Origin: an uncultured Peptoniphilus sp.
Lineage (GTDB): Bacteria > Bacillota > Clostridia > Tissierellales > Peptoniphilaceae
Direction of reading: 5' to 3'
NCBI RefSeq assembly: GCF_943913915.1
Contig: NZ_CALUAA010000015.1
Coordinates: 1-27,906, forward strand
Length of the DNA: 27,906 nt
Shown here: positions 7,410 to 15,377 of the stretch, one piece after another
Layout of the letters: the number at the start of each line of letters is the position of its first letter
Numbering within the stretch: position 1 is the stretch's first letter
Notes under the pieces: model-generated
What the model was told of the DNA's origin: nothing
What the model saw: only the letters and a program-made list of their open reading frames with translations
Database searches by the model: none
Position numbers and translations under genes: made by a program

Positions 7410-9089
7410 TTATTTACCTGCCTCAATATCAGCATAGATAAATCTCGGGTAAGCGAGAAGCGGTTTATAAACGCCGGTGACATTGGGCTTTTCCAAACGA
7501 GCTTGAGTGTAGAAATAAATGGGAATGATGGGCATTTCTTCCATCATAATCTTTTCAGCAGCCTTCATGCTGTCCATACGAACCTTTTGATCCGGGGAAG
7601 CGGCCGTCTTTTTAAGCAGCTCGTCAAATTCCTTGTTCGACCACTTGGAGTCGTTTTGAGGATTGTCGGTCATGAAAAGATCGAGCATGGTCATGGGGTC
7701 TTTGTAGTCGCCCATCCAACCGGCACGAGAGATTTGGAAGTTGCCTGCTTTACGGTTGTCGAGTAAAACTTGGAATTCCATGTTTTCAAGATTAATTTCA
7801 ATGCCGAGATTTTGTTTCCACATTTCTTGAACGGCTTGAGCGATCTTCTTGTGGGCTTCGTCCGTGTTGTAAGAAAGTGTGCAGTTATTTAAATCTTCAA
7901 CGCTCATGCCTTCTTCTTCAAGGCCCTTGGCGAGAAGTTCTTTAGCCTTTGCAACATCTTCTGTTATGAGATTGCCGTTGGCTTCGCGGAAATCTTTATC
8001 TGCATCATCGTTGAGTCCCAGGGGAACCACACCTTCAGCGGGAACTTGGCCGCCTTGAGCGATGTTTTCTACGATGGTCTTGCGGTCGAGAGCCATGGAA
8101 AGCGCCTTGCGAACATTGATGTTGTTGAAGGGTTTTTCAGTGGTGTTGAATTCGAAGTAGTAGGTTCCGATATCCTTACCCATCTTAAGTTCAGGATCTT
8201 CACCTTGAATAGCCTTTGCCGTAACGGCAGGAGCCGGTTGAACGAGAACGTCGTATTCGCCGCCTTCATATTTTTGGTAAGCGGTGTTGTCGTCTTCCAA
8301 AATGTCGAAGTAAAGACCGTCGAGTTTTACCTTGTCGGCTTCATGGTAATTTTCGTTTTTAACCAACTTAATGTTTTCCTTGTGGTTCCATTCCGTAATC
8401 TTGAAGGGACCGTTGGAAACAAATTCCGTACCTTGGGGATCTTTTGCCCAGTCGGGATTGGCGCTTACGACCTTTTCATCGACGGGAAGAAGCGTATAGA
8501 ACGCGGTGATGTCGAGGAAGTAGGGAGTCGGAGCCTTAAGCTGAACTTCGAGAGTCTTATCATCGAGAGCCTTAATGCCTACATCGTCAATAGAGCCTTC
8601 GCCGTTGAAGTACTCTTCCGCACCCTTAACATAAGTGGTGATTTGGAAAGAATATTCCGAAGCGAGCTCGGGATCGATAACGCGTTTCCACGCATATTCG
8701 AAGTCCTTAGCGGTTAGAGGATCGCCGTTGGACCATTTCAAACCGTCACGTAATTTAAAGGTGTAGGTCATACCGTCGTCGGAGACTTCGTAAGATTCGG
8801 CTTGGCCGGGAACGAGTTCGTCGTTTTCATCGTAGCGCATCAAACCTTCAAAGGCTTGGTAGATGATGAAAGATTCGTGCGTACCCTTAGCGATGGCAGG
8901 GTCTAAACTGCCCGGTTCCTCTTTATTATTGGTGCGTAAAATCTTTTCGCCACCGGATTCGGAGCTTGCGGTTTGTTCTCCACCATTGCCGCCGCCGCTT
9001 GCGGCATTATTGGCGCCGCCGCCACAGGCAGCGAGCAACATGACGCATACGATTAAAAGCGATAGAATTTTAATCTTCCTATTATTCAT
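7410..9089 (-). CDS. oppA: Oligopeptide-binding lipoprotein OppA
   Basis: A 559-residue extracytoplasmic solute-binding protein (SBP_bac_5 family). The N-terminus is a lipoprotein signal: basic NNRKIK, a hydrophobic core and lipobox LAAC with the modified cysteine at C22. A Gly/Asn/Ser-rich linker follows. The mature part carries the family segments EPGSLDPAIAKGTHE, YTFKLRDGLKWSNGDPLTA and FNNINVRKALSMALDR. It captures peptides outside the membrane and delivers them to OppBC. It is first in the operon, with AAGGAGG before the ATG and a promoter with flanking palindromes upstream. Confidence 0.94.
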   Translation of the reverse strand: MNNRKIKILSLLIVCVMLLAACGGGANNAASGGGNGGEQTASSESGGEKILRTNNKEEPGSLDPAIAKGTHESFIIYQAFEGLMRYDENDELVPGQAESYEVSDDGMTYTFKLRDGLKWSNGDPLTAKDFEYAWKRVIDPELASEYSFQITTYVKGAEEYFNGEGSIDDVGIKALDDKTLEVQLKAPTPYFLDITAFYTLLPVDEKVVSANPDWAKDPQGTEFVSNGPFKITEWNHKENIKLVKNENYHEADKVKLDGLYFDILEDDNTAYQKYEGGEYDVLVQPAPAVTAKAIQGEDPELKMGKDIGTYYFEFNTTEKPFNNINVRKALSMALDRKTIVENIAQGGQVPAEGVVPLGLNDDADKDFREANGNLITEDVAKAKELLAKGLEEEGMSVEDLNNCTLSYNTDEAHKKIAQAVQEMWKQNLGIEINLENMEFQVLLDNRKAGNFQISRAGWMGDYKDPMTMLDLFMTDNPQNDSKWSNKEFDELLKKTAASPDQKVRMDSMKAAEKIMMEEMPIIPIYFYTQARLEKPNVTGVYKPLLAYPRFIYADIEAGK

Positions 9090-9137
9090 GTTCTCCTCCT
9101 TATGTTAGTAACATTTATGTACGCAAGATCTTATATC

Positions 9138-9187
9138 TTAGTGTACTAACACGATTATAATATAATGCTTTACTTTAGTAAACTAAA
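9138..9187. promoter_or_regulatory. Twin operator candidates TTAGTnnACTAA at the oppA promoter
   Basis: Two palindromes share the same half-sites: TTAGTGTACTAA at 9138-9149 and TTAGTAAACTAA at 9175-9186 (extended by one base on each side). One overlaps the -35 and the other covers the region just downstream of the -10, with centres 37 bp apart. A third, related palindrome, ATGTTAGTAACAT, lies close to the ribosome-binding site (~9104-9116). The binding regulator is not in the window as far as I can tell. Confidence 0.55.
9154..9182 (-). promoter_or_regulatory. oppA promoter (TTTACT-17-TATAAT)
   Basis: Read on the minus strand, TTTACT (9182-9177) and a perfect TATAAT (9159-9154) are separated by exactly 17 bases, about 65 bp before the oppA start. 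The -35 lies inside one palindrome and the predicted start of transcription falls at the other, so the promoter is probably regulated. Confidence 0.75.
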
Positions 9188-9408
9188 ATTTACGATAATG
9201 TCGTATTTTATTTTACAGAATGATCGAAAATTAACAGAGGTAAGGTAAGTTTGAGAAAGTTTTTATAAATAAAGGGCTATTTTCCAATAACAATCGGCGA
9301 AAGATACTTGTGCATGCAAAAGAAAGCGGACTTCGAACGCTACAAAGAGGGATTACCGTCGATGATGCCAAGTTATACTCTTTCCTCCCAATTACAGCCG
9401 GCGGTTTT

Positions 9409-9416
9409 GCTATAAT
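9409..9416 (+). promoter_or_regulatory. Extended -10 promoter element of the DUF523-yaaA unit
   Basis: TGCTATAAT is an extended -10 (TGn plus TATAAT) located 25-32 bp before the ATG. No good -35 is visible at the standard distance, which an extended -10 can tolerate. The remainder of the 350-bp gap between oppA and this gene (about 9190-9405) shows no gene or other feature. Confidence 0.5.
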
Positions 9417-9440
9417 ATCTCCTATAAAGGAGGATGCGTG

Positions 9441-9884
9441 ATGAAGATCGGCATAAGCGCCTGTTTGCTCGGCGTGAACTGCAAGTACAACGGTGGGAAT
9501 AATTTTTCGGCGAAGCTCGAGGATTTGCTCGAGGGCCACGAGGTGGTGCCCTTATGCCCGGAAGTTATGGGCGGGCTTTCCACGCCTCGGGTTCCGGCGG
9601 AACTGGTAGAAGACGAGGTTATGAATCGTGAGGGCCGTTCCGTGGACGAGGCTTTTCGAAAGGGCGCGGAGATCGCCCTTCGGCGGGTGCTCGAAGAGGG
9701 GGTGGAGCTTGTGATCTTACAGTCGCGGAGTCCTTCCTGCGGTGTGAAGGAAGTGTACGACGGCTCTTTTACCGGCAAGCTGATTCCCGGGAAGGGGATC
9801 TTCGCCGCCCGGCTCGATGAGGCGGGGATTCCTGCCATGGATGTAGAAGATGTTGACGAGTTTACGCTGAAAGGGGAAAGGTGA
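9441..9884 (+). CDS. DUF523 (YbbK-like) family protein
   Basis: A 147-residue cytosolic protein of the DUF523 family. Recognisable parts are the N-terminal ISACLLGVNCKYNG, the CPEVMGGLSTPR segment and the QSRSPSCGV segment; several cysteines are conserved in the family. Biochemical function is unknown. I chose the ATG at 9441 rather than the in-frame GTG three bases earlier, because it is spaced better from AAAGGAGG. The stop overlaps the ATG of the yaaA gene (TGATG), so the two are coupled. Confidence 0.85.
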   Translation: MKIGISACLLGVNCKYNGGNNFSAKLEDLLEGHEVVPLCPEVMGGLSTPRVPAELVEDEVMNREGRSVDEAFRKGAEIALRRVLEEGVELVILQSRSPSCGVKEVYDGSFTGKLIPGKGIFAARLDEAGIPAMDVEDVDEFTLKGER

Positions 9885-10582
9885 TGAAGGATTTCTTGAT
9901 TCTCTCCCCGAGTAAGGAGATGGATTGGTCGCCGGGTACCGGGCGCGTGGCTTTGGATCCCTTGGCGGAAATGATTTTGTCCGAGCTCCGCAAGATGGAC
10001 GTAGAATCCTTGGCGAAGTTTTTCGGAATTAAGGAAGATCTCGCGGAAAAGCTCGCCCGATCTTACGAGCATATGGAGGAGCCCACGGCGAAGGCTGCAA
10101 AGGATACGTACAGGGGCATCGCCTTTCGTCAAATGGATCCGGAGGTTTTCGGGAGCGCCTTTGCCCGGGAGCATCTCGTAATTTTATCCGCCTTCTACGG
10201 GCCTATTGCCCCGGATTTTATGATGCAGCCCTATCGACTGGATTTTACGAAGCCCTTGAAGATCGAGGGGGAATCTCTTAAATCGTTGCAGAGAAAGAAT
10301 TACTCGGATTTTTTCGCCGGAAGCCGTGTGTATGATTTGGCCTCCGGAGAATTTTCCTCTCGTATCGATAAAAAGCAAGTAGGGCGGTGGATCTCCGTAG
10401 ATTTTTACGATGGCGAGAAGAAGGCGCCTTCCGCCACGGCGAAAAAGCTGCGGGGTATGCTCGCAAACCATATTCTCTCGTCGAAATCTTTTGAGAGGGA
10501 AGTATTTGAATCTTTTTCGGCAGAGGACTTTTCTTTCAGCCCCGAGAGTGACGGGGAACATTTTATCTACAGGAAAAATTAG
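9884..10582 (+). CDS. yaaA: YaaA family peroxide-stress protein
   Basis: A 232-residue DUF328/YaaA protein. YaaA in Escherichia coli lowers intracellular iron under peroxide stress and has a DNA-binding fold. Visible family signatures are ILSPSKEMD at the N-terminus, FYGPIAPDFMMQPYRLDF in the middle, VYDLASGEFS and the late KKLRGMLANHILSS. Length is slightly shorter than the E. coli protein. It is translationally coupled to the DUF523 gene and ends at a strong terminator. The start is the ATG overlapping the upstream stop; an in-frame GTG lies just before it. Confidence 0.88.
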   Translation: MKDFLILSPSKEMDWSPGTGRVALDPLAEMILSELRKMDVESLAKFFGIKEDLAEKLARSYEHMEEPTAKAAKDTYRGIAFRQMDPEVFGSAFAREHLVILSAFYGPIAPDFMMQPYRLDFTKPLKIEGESLKSLQRKNYSDFFAGSRVYDLASGEFSSRIDKKQVGRWISVDFYDGEKKAPSATAKKLRGMLANHILSSKSFEREVFESFSAEDFSFSPESDGEHFIYRKN

Positions 10583-10604
10583 AGCGTGTGTCGCTCTTTT
10601 TTTA
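10581..10604 (+). terminator. Terminator after yaaA
   Basis: AGAGCG-loop-CGCTCT stem followed by seven or more T residues, overlapping the yaaA stop codon. Confidence 0.8.
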
Positions 10605-10613
10605 TGGGAAGAA

Positions 10614-10642
10614 TTGACAGATTTTTTTCTTGGAGATATACT
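10614..10642 (+). promoter_or_regulatory. tetR promoter TTGACA-17-TATACT
   Basis: A consensus -35 TTGACA (10614-10619) and -10 TATACT (10637-10642) with a 17-base spacer, 45 bp before the TetR start codon. Confidence 0.85.
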
Positions 10643-10649
10643 TTTCTAA

Positions 10650-10669
10650 AAGTGACATAGTGTCATTTT
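10650..10669. promoter_or_regulatory. Probable TetR operator
   Basis: A palindrome centred on TGACA-TAG-TGTCA (10653-10665) with further A/T symmetry on both sides. It begins 7 bp after the -10, over the predicted transcription start, and lies just before the regulator's own gene. This is the usual position for autorepression. Confidence 0.7.
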
Positions 10670-10686
10670 AGGGAAAGGAGGTCGTC

Positions 10687-11244
10687 GTGCCGAAGAGTAC
10701 TTTTTTTGGTTTGAAAGATGAAAAGCGGGAGCGTATCGAAAGGGCGCTGGTAGCGGAATTTGAAAATTGCAGCGTCACCGATGCCAAGGTGAAGCATGTT
10801 GTGGAGCGTCTCGGAATTTCCCGCGGCAGTTTTTATCAGTATTTCCACAATATGGAGGATGCGTATTTTTATATTTTGGATTTAAAATTGCGCTTTATGC
10901 ACGAGGCTTTCTTCGATTTATACCGCGCCGATCCCGAGGATATGGAGGGCGCTTTCGAAAAGTACGGCGATTTTTTAAGGGAAGTGCTCTACGCGCCGGA
11001 GCATTATCTTTTGTTTCGCAATCGCTACATGGCATGGAATTCCAATCTGGAACTGGCGTGGCGGAAGTACCACGCCGGGGAGAAAACCGACGCTCTCTAT
11101 AGGGACAACCGTTTTATCCTCATAGGGGATCTGGTTCACGGGCTGATGCAGCGGGTGTTTATGAACGAGCTCTCTCCCCATGAATTTTCCCGAGCATACG
11201 AGGAGATGGTGCGTTTTATTTTGGGAGGAATGAAGAATGTTTAA
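10687..11244 (+). CDS. TetR/AcrR family transcriptional regulator
   Basis: A 185-residue regulator with a GTG start after AAAGGAGGT. The N-terminal helix-turn-helix is seen at residues ~32-60, with VVERLGISRGSFYQYFHNM, the classic TetR recognition-helix pattern. The C-terminal ~120 residues form the ligand-binding and dimer domain and are not conserved enough to name a ligand. The gene overlaps the next membrane-protein gene by 8 bp, suggesting that the regulator controls itself and that gene through the palindrome at 10650-10669. Confidence 0.88.
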   Translation: MPKSTFFGLKDEKRERIERALVAEFENCSVTDAKVKHVVERLGISRGSFYQYFHNMEDAYFYILDLKLRFMHEAFFDLYRADPEDMEGAFEKYGDFLREVLYAPEHYLLFRNRYMAWNSNLELAWRKYHAGEKTDALYRDNRFILIGDLVHGLMQRVFMNELSPHEFSRAYEEMVRFILGGMKNV

Positions 11245-12307
11245 GATTGTAGAGGTTTATTTCGACCTCGTGTATTTGCTGTTGATGATGGGATTCGGTT
11301 TGGCACTCCTTTTAGAAAAGGGGAAGCGGGCGAAGCTTCTCGCCGCCATGGCGATTCTCTTGGCTCTCGGCGACGCTTGCCATTTGCTCCCGAGGGTCTA
11401 CGGCCATCTCTCTCCGGGCGGGCTCGCGGGGAACCGGATGTATCTCTCCTACGGGCAGATGATTACGAGCCTTACCATGTCGGTCTTTTACCTGCTCTAT
11501 TTTTATTACTACCGCTCGGCCGGCGGGAAGGCCACCAAGGGGCGGCAGTGGACGCTCTTCTGTTTCCTCGCCCTTCGGGTGGTTCTCGTCTTGCTCCCGG
11601 CGAATAATTGGGGCGGCGAAAGCCCCTACGCTATGGCGCTTATACGAAACATCCCCTTCCTTATTATGGGGCTCGCCCTCGTGGCGTGGACATATGGCGA
11701 CAGGGAGATTTCGGGCTTTAAGCGGGCGAGTTATTTAATCGCCGCGAGCTTTTTCTTTTACGCCCTCGTGGTGATCGTCTCCCCCTTTATTCCCGCTTTC
11801 GGAGCCTTTATGTTGCCGAAGACGATTTGCTATATTCTCCTCGTAGACGGTCTTTATGAAAAAGAAGCGGGAAAAGTGGACGGGAGAAAGATCGGGAAGG
11901 GCGCCGTGGTCTGCTTGGAACTCGGGCTCTTGCTCGGCGCGCTCTACCGTGAATTTACGCGGATCAACGGTTTTACGAAGCGGACAACTTTATCCCTCGC
12001 CCATCCCCATATGCTCCTTCTCGGGGCGGTATTTTCCTTCGCCCTGTTTTTATATCTTCGAGTTGAAAAAGAAGACGGACGAAATCTCCACAAAAACTAT
12101 CGGTTCTATCTTTTGACTATCTATTACTTTATCGCCTCTCTCGTCATTCGAGGAATTTACACTTTAGCTTCGGGAGGCGCGGCCCTTTACTCGGACGGTG
12201 CCCTTTCCGGCATGGCGGGGCTCGGCCATATTGCCCTTACGATCTCTATCATCACTCTTATTTTAAAGGCGAGAAAAGAGGAACAAGTTATAGAACAGAC
12301 GGCGTAA
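11237..12307 (+). CDS. Uncharacterised multi-pass membrane protein
   Basis: A 356-residue hydrophobic protein with about nine predicted membrane helices across its whole length and no soluble domain. I do not recognise a named family. Polar residues inside the membrane-like stretches include D47, H50 and R53 (LGDACHLLPR), which could form a functional site. It is translationally coupled to the TetR gene. By that context it might be an export or envelope-stress protein controlled by the regulator, but this is a guess. A strong terminator follows. Confidence 0.75.
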   Translation: MFKIVEVYFDLVYLLLMMGFGLALLLEKGKRAKLLAAMAILLALGDACHLLPRVYGHLSPGGLAGNRMYLSYGQMITSLTMSVFYLLYFYYYRSAGGKATKGRQWTLFCFLALRVVLVLLPANNWGGESPYAMALIRNIPFLIMGLALVAWTYGDREISGFKRASYLIAASFFFYALVVIVSPFIPAFGAFMLPKTICYILLVDGLYEKEAGKVDGRKIGKGAVVCLELGLLLGALYREFTRINGFTKRTTLSLAHPHMLLLGAVFSFALFLYLRVEKEDGRNLHKNYRFYLLTIYYFIASLVIRGIYTLASGGAALYSDGALSGMAGLGHIALTISIITLILKARKEEQVIEQTA

Positions 12308-12309
12308 TG

Positions 12310-12337
12310 AAAGACGGCAAAGAGCCGTCTTTTTTTA
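12310..12337 (+). terminator. Terminator after the TetR/membrane-protein unit
   Basis: AAAGACGGC-AAAGA-GCCGTCTTT followed by a run of T. Confidence 0.9.
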
Positions 12338-12393
12338 TGGAAAGATATGGGCGGAATGGGTACACTATAGTTAGATATAATTGAAAGAAGGTT

Positions 12394-12870
12394 ATGATGG
12401 AAAAAATCTCTATTCAATCCACATACGGCGAGCGGTTTCAATATTGCTGGGGCTGTGGACCGAAAAATGAAGAAGGTTTACATTTAAAATCTTATCCCTC
12501 GGATGACGGGGAAATTTGTATTGCTACGGTGGTGCCCGATAAGATGTACACCGGCGGCGTGCCCCATAATTTATTCGGCGGCATGATCGCCACCCTATTC
12601 GATTGCCACGGCACGGCATCGGCGGCGTGGTTTGTCCATCGGAAGAAGGGGCTGGACCTTAGGTCAGACACGGTGATCAGCCGTTTTATTACCGCTCATC
12701 TCGAGGTGGATTTTAAGAAGCCGGTGCCTATGGGAGAAGAGATCAAGCTTACATCCCGAGCCGAGGAAATCGGCGAGCGGAAGGTGATCGTCGCCATGGA
12801 AATGGAAGCGGCAGGGGAAGTTCGCGCCGCAGCGAAAATGGTGGCGGTGGCGGTTAAAGATACTATGTAG
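12394..12870 (+). CDS. PaaI-type hotdog-fold thioesterase
   Basis: A 158-residue protein of the PaaI/YigI thioesterase superfamily, which hydrolyses acyl-CoA or similar thioesters. The N-terminal FQYCWGCGPKNEEGLHL motif is common in this subgroup. The hotdog core shows PHNLFGGMIATLFDCHGT, corresponding to the central helix region with the catalytic acidic residue, and the strand pattern AHLEVDFKKPVPMGEEI. Two adjacent ATG codons (12394 and 12397) follow GAAAGAAGG. Substrate is unknown. A sortase gene follows closely and may be co-transcribed. Confidence 0.85.
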   Translation: MMEKISIQSTYGERFQYCWGCGPKNEEGLHLKSYPSDDGEICIATVVPDKMYTGGVPHNLFGGMIATLFDCHGTASAAWFVHRKKGLDLRSDTVISRFITAHLEVDFKKPVPMGEEIKLTSRAEEIGERKVIVAMEMEAAGEVRAAAKMVAVAVKDTM

Positions 12871-12879
12871 TGTAGAAAG

Positions 12880-13737
12880 GTGATTCCTATTAAGAAAAAA
12901 CTGATTGTCGCCATTCAGATTCTTCTTGTAATCTGTATTTTATTTTCCGGCTATAAGATCGGATCTTATTATTTGGCGGGGCGCAAGTTTGATAAAGAGC
13001 ACGCCGAACTGAAGGCGAGCTTAAACGAGAAACAACCCGCGGCAAATAAAAGCGAAGAGAACCCGGTAGAGCCGGAGCAGGAAGCAGGAGAAAAACCCGC
13101 CGAGAATAAAAGCGGAGAGTCAAGTTCACAAGAAAAAGCAAGCGCCCCTGCCGAGACTAAAGGCGACGGGGAAAAACGGCAAGAGGAAGCCTCGGAGACT
13201 AATTTTGTGGCGCAGCTGAAAGCGAAGTACCCGGATATGGTGGGCTGGATTAAGATCGAAGGCACAGACATCGATTTTCCCGTAGTGCAGGGGAAGGACA
13301 ACGACTTTTATCTGAACCACACCTATAAGGGAGAATATCATCCCTTCGGCGAAGTCTTTATGGATAAAGACGACAAGCCGGATTACTCCGATCAAAACAC
13401 GGTGCTCTACGGCCACAATGTGCGCTCGGGCCACGTGTTCCACGATTTGGAGCAGTATAAGGAGCAAAGTTTCCGCGACGCTCATCCCTATATTGAAATC
13501 GACACGGTAGAAGGGAAGAAGACTTACGAAATCGTCGCCGTGTACACGGCATCGGCCTACGATCCCTACCGAAAGCCTAATTATTCCGAGGAGGAATGGG
13601 AAAAATTCAGAACATGGGTGAAGGGGAAGAACCGCATCAAGGAAAGCCTCCCCGACAGAGACGGCCGTATCCTAACACTCTCCACCTGTTCCGATGAGGA
13701 GGATCGCCTGGTGGTCCACGCCGTGCTGAAAGATTAA
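12880..13737 (+). CDS. srtB: Class B sortase
   Basis: A membrane-anchored transpeptidase that attaches proteins to the cell wall or builds pili. Residues ~8-30 are an N-terminal membrane helix, then a long low-complexity linker rich in E, K, P, S and A (~40-105), then the sortase domain. Catalytic residues visible from the first possible start are H179 (LYGHNVRSG), C270 (LTLSTCS) and R276 (EDRLVVHAVL). The TLSTC pattern and insertion size fit class B. The start is unusual: the open frame can begin with GTG at 12880, but AAAGGTGA overlaps that codon. An ATT at 12889 lies at proper spacing and would give MKKKLIVAIQ. No sorting-signal substrate (LPxTG or NPQTN type) was noticed in the window. 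Confidence 0.9.
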   Translation: MIPIKKKLIVAIQILLVICILFSGYKIGSYYLAGRKFDKEHAELKASLNEKQPAANKSEENPVEPEQEAGEKPAENKSGESSSQEKASAPAETKGDGEKRQEEASETNFVAQLKAKYPDMVGWIKIEGTDIDFPVVQGKDNDFYLNHTYKGEYHPFGEVFMDKDDKPDYSDQNTVLYGHNVRSGHVFHDLEQYKEQSFRDAHPYIEIDTVEGKKTYEIVAVYTASAYDPYRKPNYSEEEWEKFRTWVKGKNRIKESLPDRDGRILTLSTCSDEEDRLVVHAVLKD

Positions 13738-13750
13738 AAAAGGAGACATT

Positions 13751-14308
13751 ATGAAGACACTCGTTATAGTAGATGCACAAAATGATTTTATTTCCGGATC
13801 CCTGGCCTGCCAAGGAAGCGAAGAGGCCCTAAAAAATATCGTAAGCTATATTGAATGCGAGCCGGATATGGACGTGGTGTACACGGCGGATTGGCACAGC
13901 AAGATGAACGGAAGTTTTAAAGAAAACGGGGGCATCTGGCCGGTTCACTGTGTGGAAGATACGGAAGGCGCCGCGCTTTACAAGGGGTTTTACGAACTCA
14001 AGAGAGAAGACGCGCGCCCCAATGAGAGCAATGTCTTTAAAAAAGGGAAGCGGGACGATGTGGAGGAATACTCCGGTTGCCGCGGCGTGAACGACAAAGG
14101 AGATGTGCTGGAAGAAGCGATTAAAGGCGATATTTTAGTGGCGGGCTTTGCAAGCGAATATTGCGTGCGGGAAACTTTACTGGGTCTTGCCGAAAAAGGG
14201 CACTCTGTGGCCCTCTATCTTCCCGGCGTTGCCTATGTGGACAAAAAAGACCACGAGAAAAACATAGAAGATTTGGAAGCAAAAGGCTTTCAGCTCATCA
14301 AAGAATAA
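13751..14308 (+). CDS. pncA: Nicotinamidase / isochorismatase-like cysteine hydrolase
   Basis: A 185-residue cytosolic amidase, most likely converting nicotinamide to nicotinate for NAD salvage. The catalytic triad is visible as D8 (VIVDAQNDF), a lysine near K98 (FKKGK) and C138 (GFASEYCVR). The metal-binding set of PncA is in place as D47, H49 (TADWHS) and H66 (WPVHC). This combination separates nicotinamidase from generic isochorismatases. It begins 13 bp after the sortase stop with AAAAGGAGA as the ribosome site, and ends with a terminator. Confidence 0.85.
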   Translation: MKTLVIVDAQNDFISGSLACQGSEEALKNIVSYIECEPDMDVVYTADWHSKMNGSFKENGGIWPVHCVEDTEGAALYKGFYELKREDARPNESNVFKKGKRDDVEEYSGCRGVNDKGDVLEEAIKGDILVAGFASEYCVRETLLGLAEKGHSVALYLPGVAYVDKKDHEKNIEDLEAKGFQLIKE

Positions 14309-14310
14309 TC

Positions 14311-14342
14311 AAAAAGGTCTTGGTTACGCCAAGGCTTTTTTT
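14311..14342 (+). terminator. Terminator after pncA
   Basis: AAAAAGGTCTTGG pairs with CCAAGGCTTTTT with a short loop, followed by T residues. Confidence 0.85.
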
Positions 14343-14433
14343 GTGCCGTTCATCAATATAAAACGACCGTTTAGAGCATAAGAGTGGGAATTTTTTCAAG
14401 AGTCGGTACAATAAAGATAAAAGGAGGGAGATC

Positions 14434-14874
14434 ATGAGGATCGAGATTCAGATCGATGAAACCATGGATGAAACGGTCGTAAAGATTTTGTCGAATCGCT
14501 ACTCCGACGAAGTGGAGCATATTAAAAATCGACTGCTTGAGCCCAATCACCATAAATTGAGCGCCTTCAGGGAAGAGGGCGTGGAGCTTATCGATTACGA
14601 CGAGGTGGTGCGCTTTTACAGCGAGGACAAGAAGATAATGCTGGAGACAATGAACGCAACGTATACCACGCGTCTGAAACTTTATGAGCTGGAGGAACGG
14701 TTGAGGGACCTGCAATTTATAACGATCTCCCGTTCCGAAATCATCAATCTCAATTACGTTAAGCGGCTGGACCTGTCTTTTTCGGGTACCGTCGCCGTGG
14801 AATTTAAGAACGGCGCCACGTCCTATGTGGCCCGCCGCCACTTAAAGGATTTCAAAAAGGCACTTGGCCTGTAG
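14434..14874 (+). CDS. LytTR-type DNA-binding regulator
   Basis: A 146-residue regulator made essentially of a LytTR DNA-binding domain (residues ~45-143) without a receiver domain. Typical segments are LYELEERLRDLQFITISRSEIINLNYVKRL in two adjoining parts, then NGATSYVARRHLKDFKKAL at the end. Its AGGAGGG ribosome site is well placed. It is followed after 9 bp by a DUF3021 membrane protein, a common pairing in Bacillota where the membrane partner is thought to control the regulator. The operon it controls is probably its own. Confidence 0.9.
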   Translation: MRIEIQIDETMDETVVKILSNRYSDEVEHIKNRLLEPNHHKLSAFREEGVELIDYDEVVRFYSEDKKIMLETMNATYTTRLKLYELEERLRDLQFITISRSEIINLNYVKRLDLSFSGTVAVEFKNGATSYVARRHLKDFKKALGL

Positions 14875-14883
14875 GGGGTTGAC

Positions 14884-15327
14884 ATGAAAAAAGTAATGAA
14901 AATTTTCGTAGCTGCATTAACGGGCATCGGAATCGGAAGTTTAATTGAATGTGTGCTCACGGTTTTTTACGGCAGCCTCATTATCGGCACGCCTCAGTTT
15001 ATGGCCGCCCATGATTCCGTGGTGTTTGTACGAGTGGTACAAACTATTCTCTACGCGGGATTCGGCGTCGTCTCGGAATTGGCATCTTCCCTCTACGACC
15101 GGGACGGGGAATCCCTGTTGAAGGGAACGACGGTCCATATCGTGGTTATCTTCTTGTATTTCCTCGCCACAGGATGGTATCTTAAATGGTTTACGAACCT
15201 ATATGCAGTATTGGCTTCAGTGGCGGTATTTTTTGTGATCTACGCCCTGATCTGGGTCTTGATCTATCGATCCAAGAAAAGAGAAATCGACGCCGTAAAC
15301 GAAAAATTAAAGAAGCTCGAACGCTAA
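14884..15327 (+). CDS. DUF3021 family membrane protein
   Basis: A 147-residue protein with four predicted membrane helices and a short charged C-terminal tail (about residues 128-147, rich in K, R and E). It matches the DUF3021 pattern: four helices, usually next to a LytTR regulator. By analogy with such pairs it may sequester or sense for the LytTR protein. It lies 9 bp downstream of the regulator, so co-transcription is near certain. Confidence 0.85.
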   Translation: MKKVMKIFVAALTGIGIGSLIECVLTVFYGSLIIGTPQFMAAHDSVVFVRVVQTILYAGFGVVSELASSLYDRDGESLLKGTTVHIVVIFLYFLATGWYLKWFTNLYAVLASVAVFFVIYALIWVLIYRSKKREIDAVNEKLKKLER

Positions 15328-15377
15328 ACCTTTCTTTCGTCCGGAAAAAACGGTAGGATAGGGGAAAGGAGGTTCTT

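Noticed and set aside
9231..9539. Minus-strand open frame across the oppA/DUF523 gap
   Set aside because: It overlaps the well-supported DUF523 gene and has no recognisable protein features.
12411..12422. TTCAATCCAC, ten bases of the repeat handle in reverse complement, at the start of the thioesterase gene
   Set aside because: It is inside a normal coding sequence, has no adjoining stem-loop, differs in the two terminal handle bases and has no nearby matching target. It is most likely chance.
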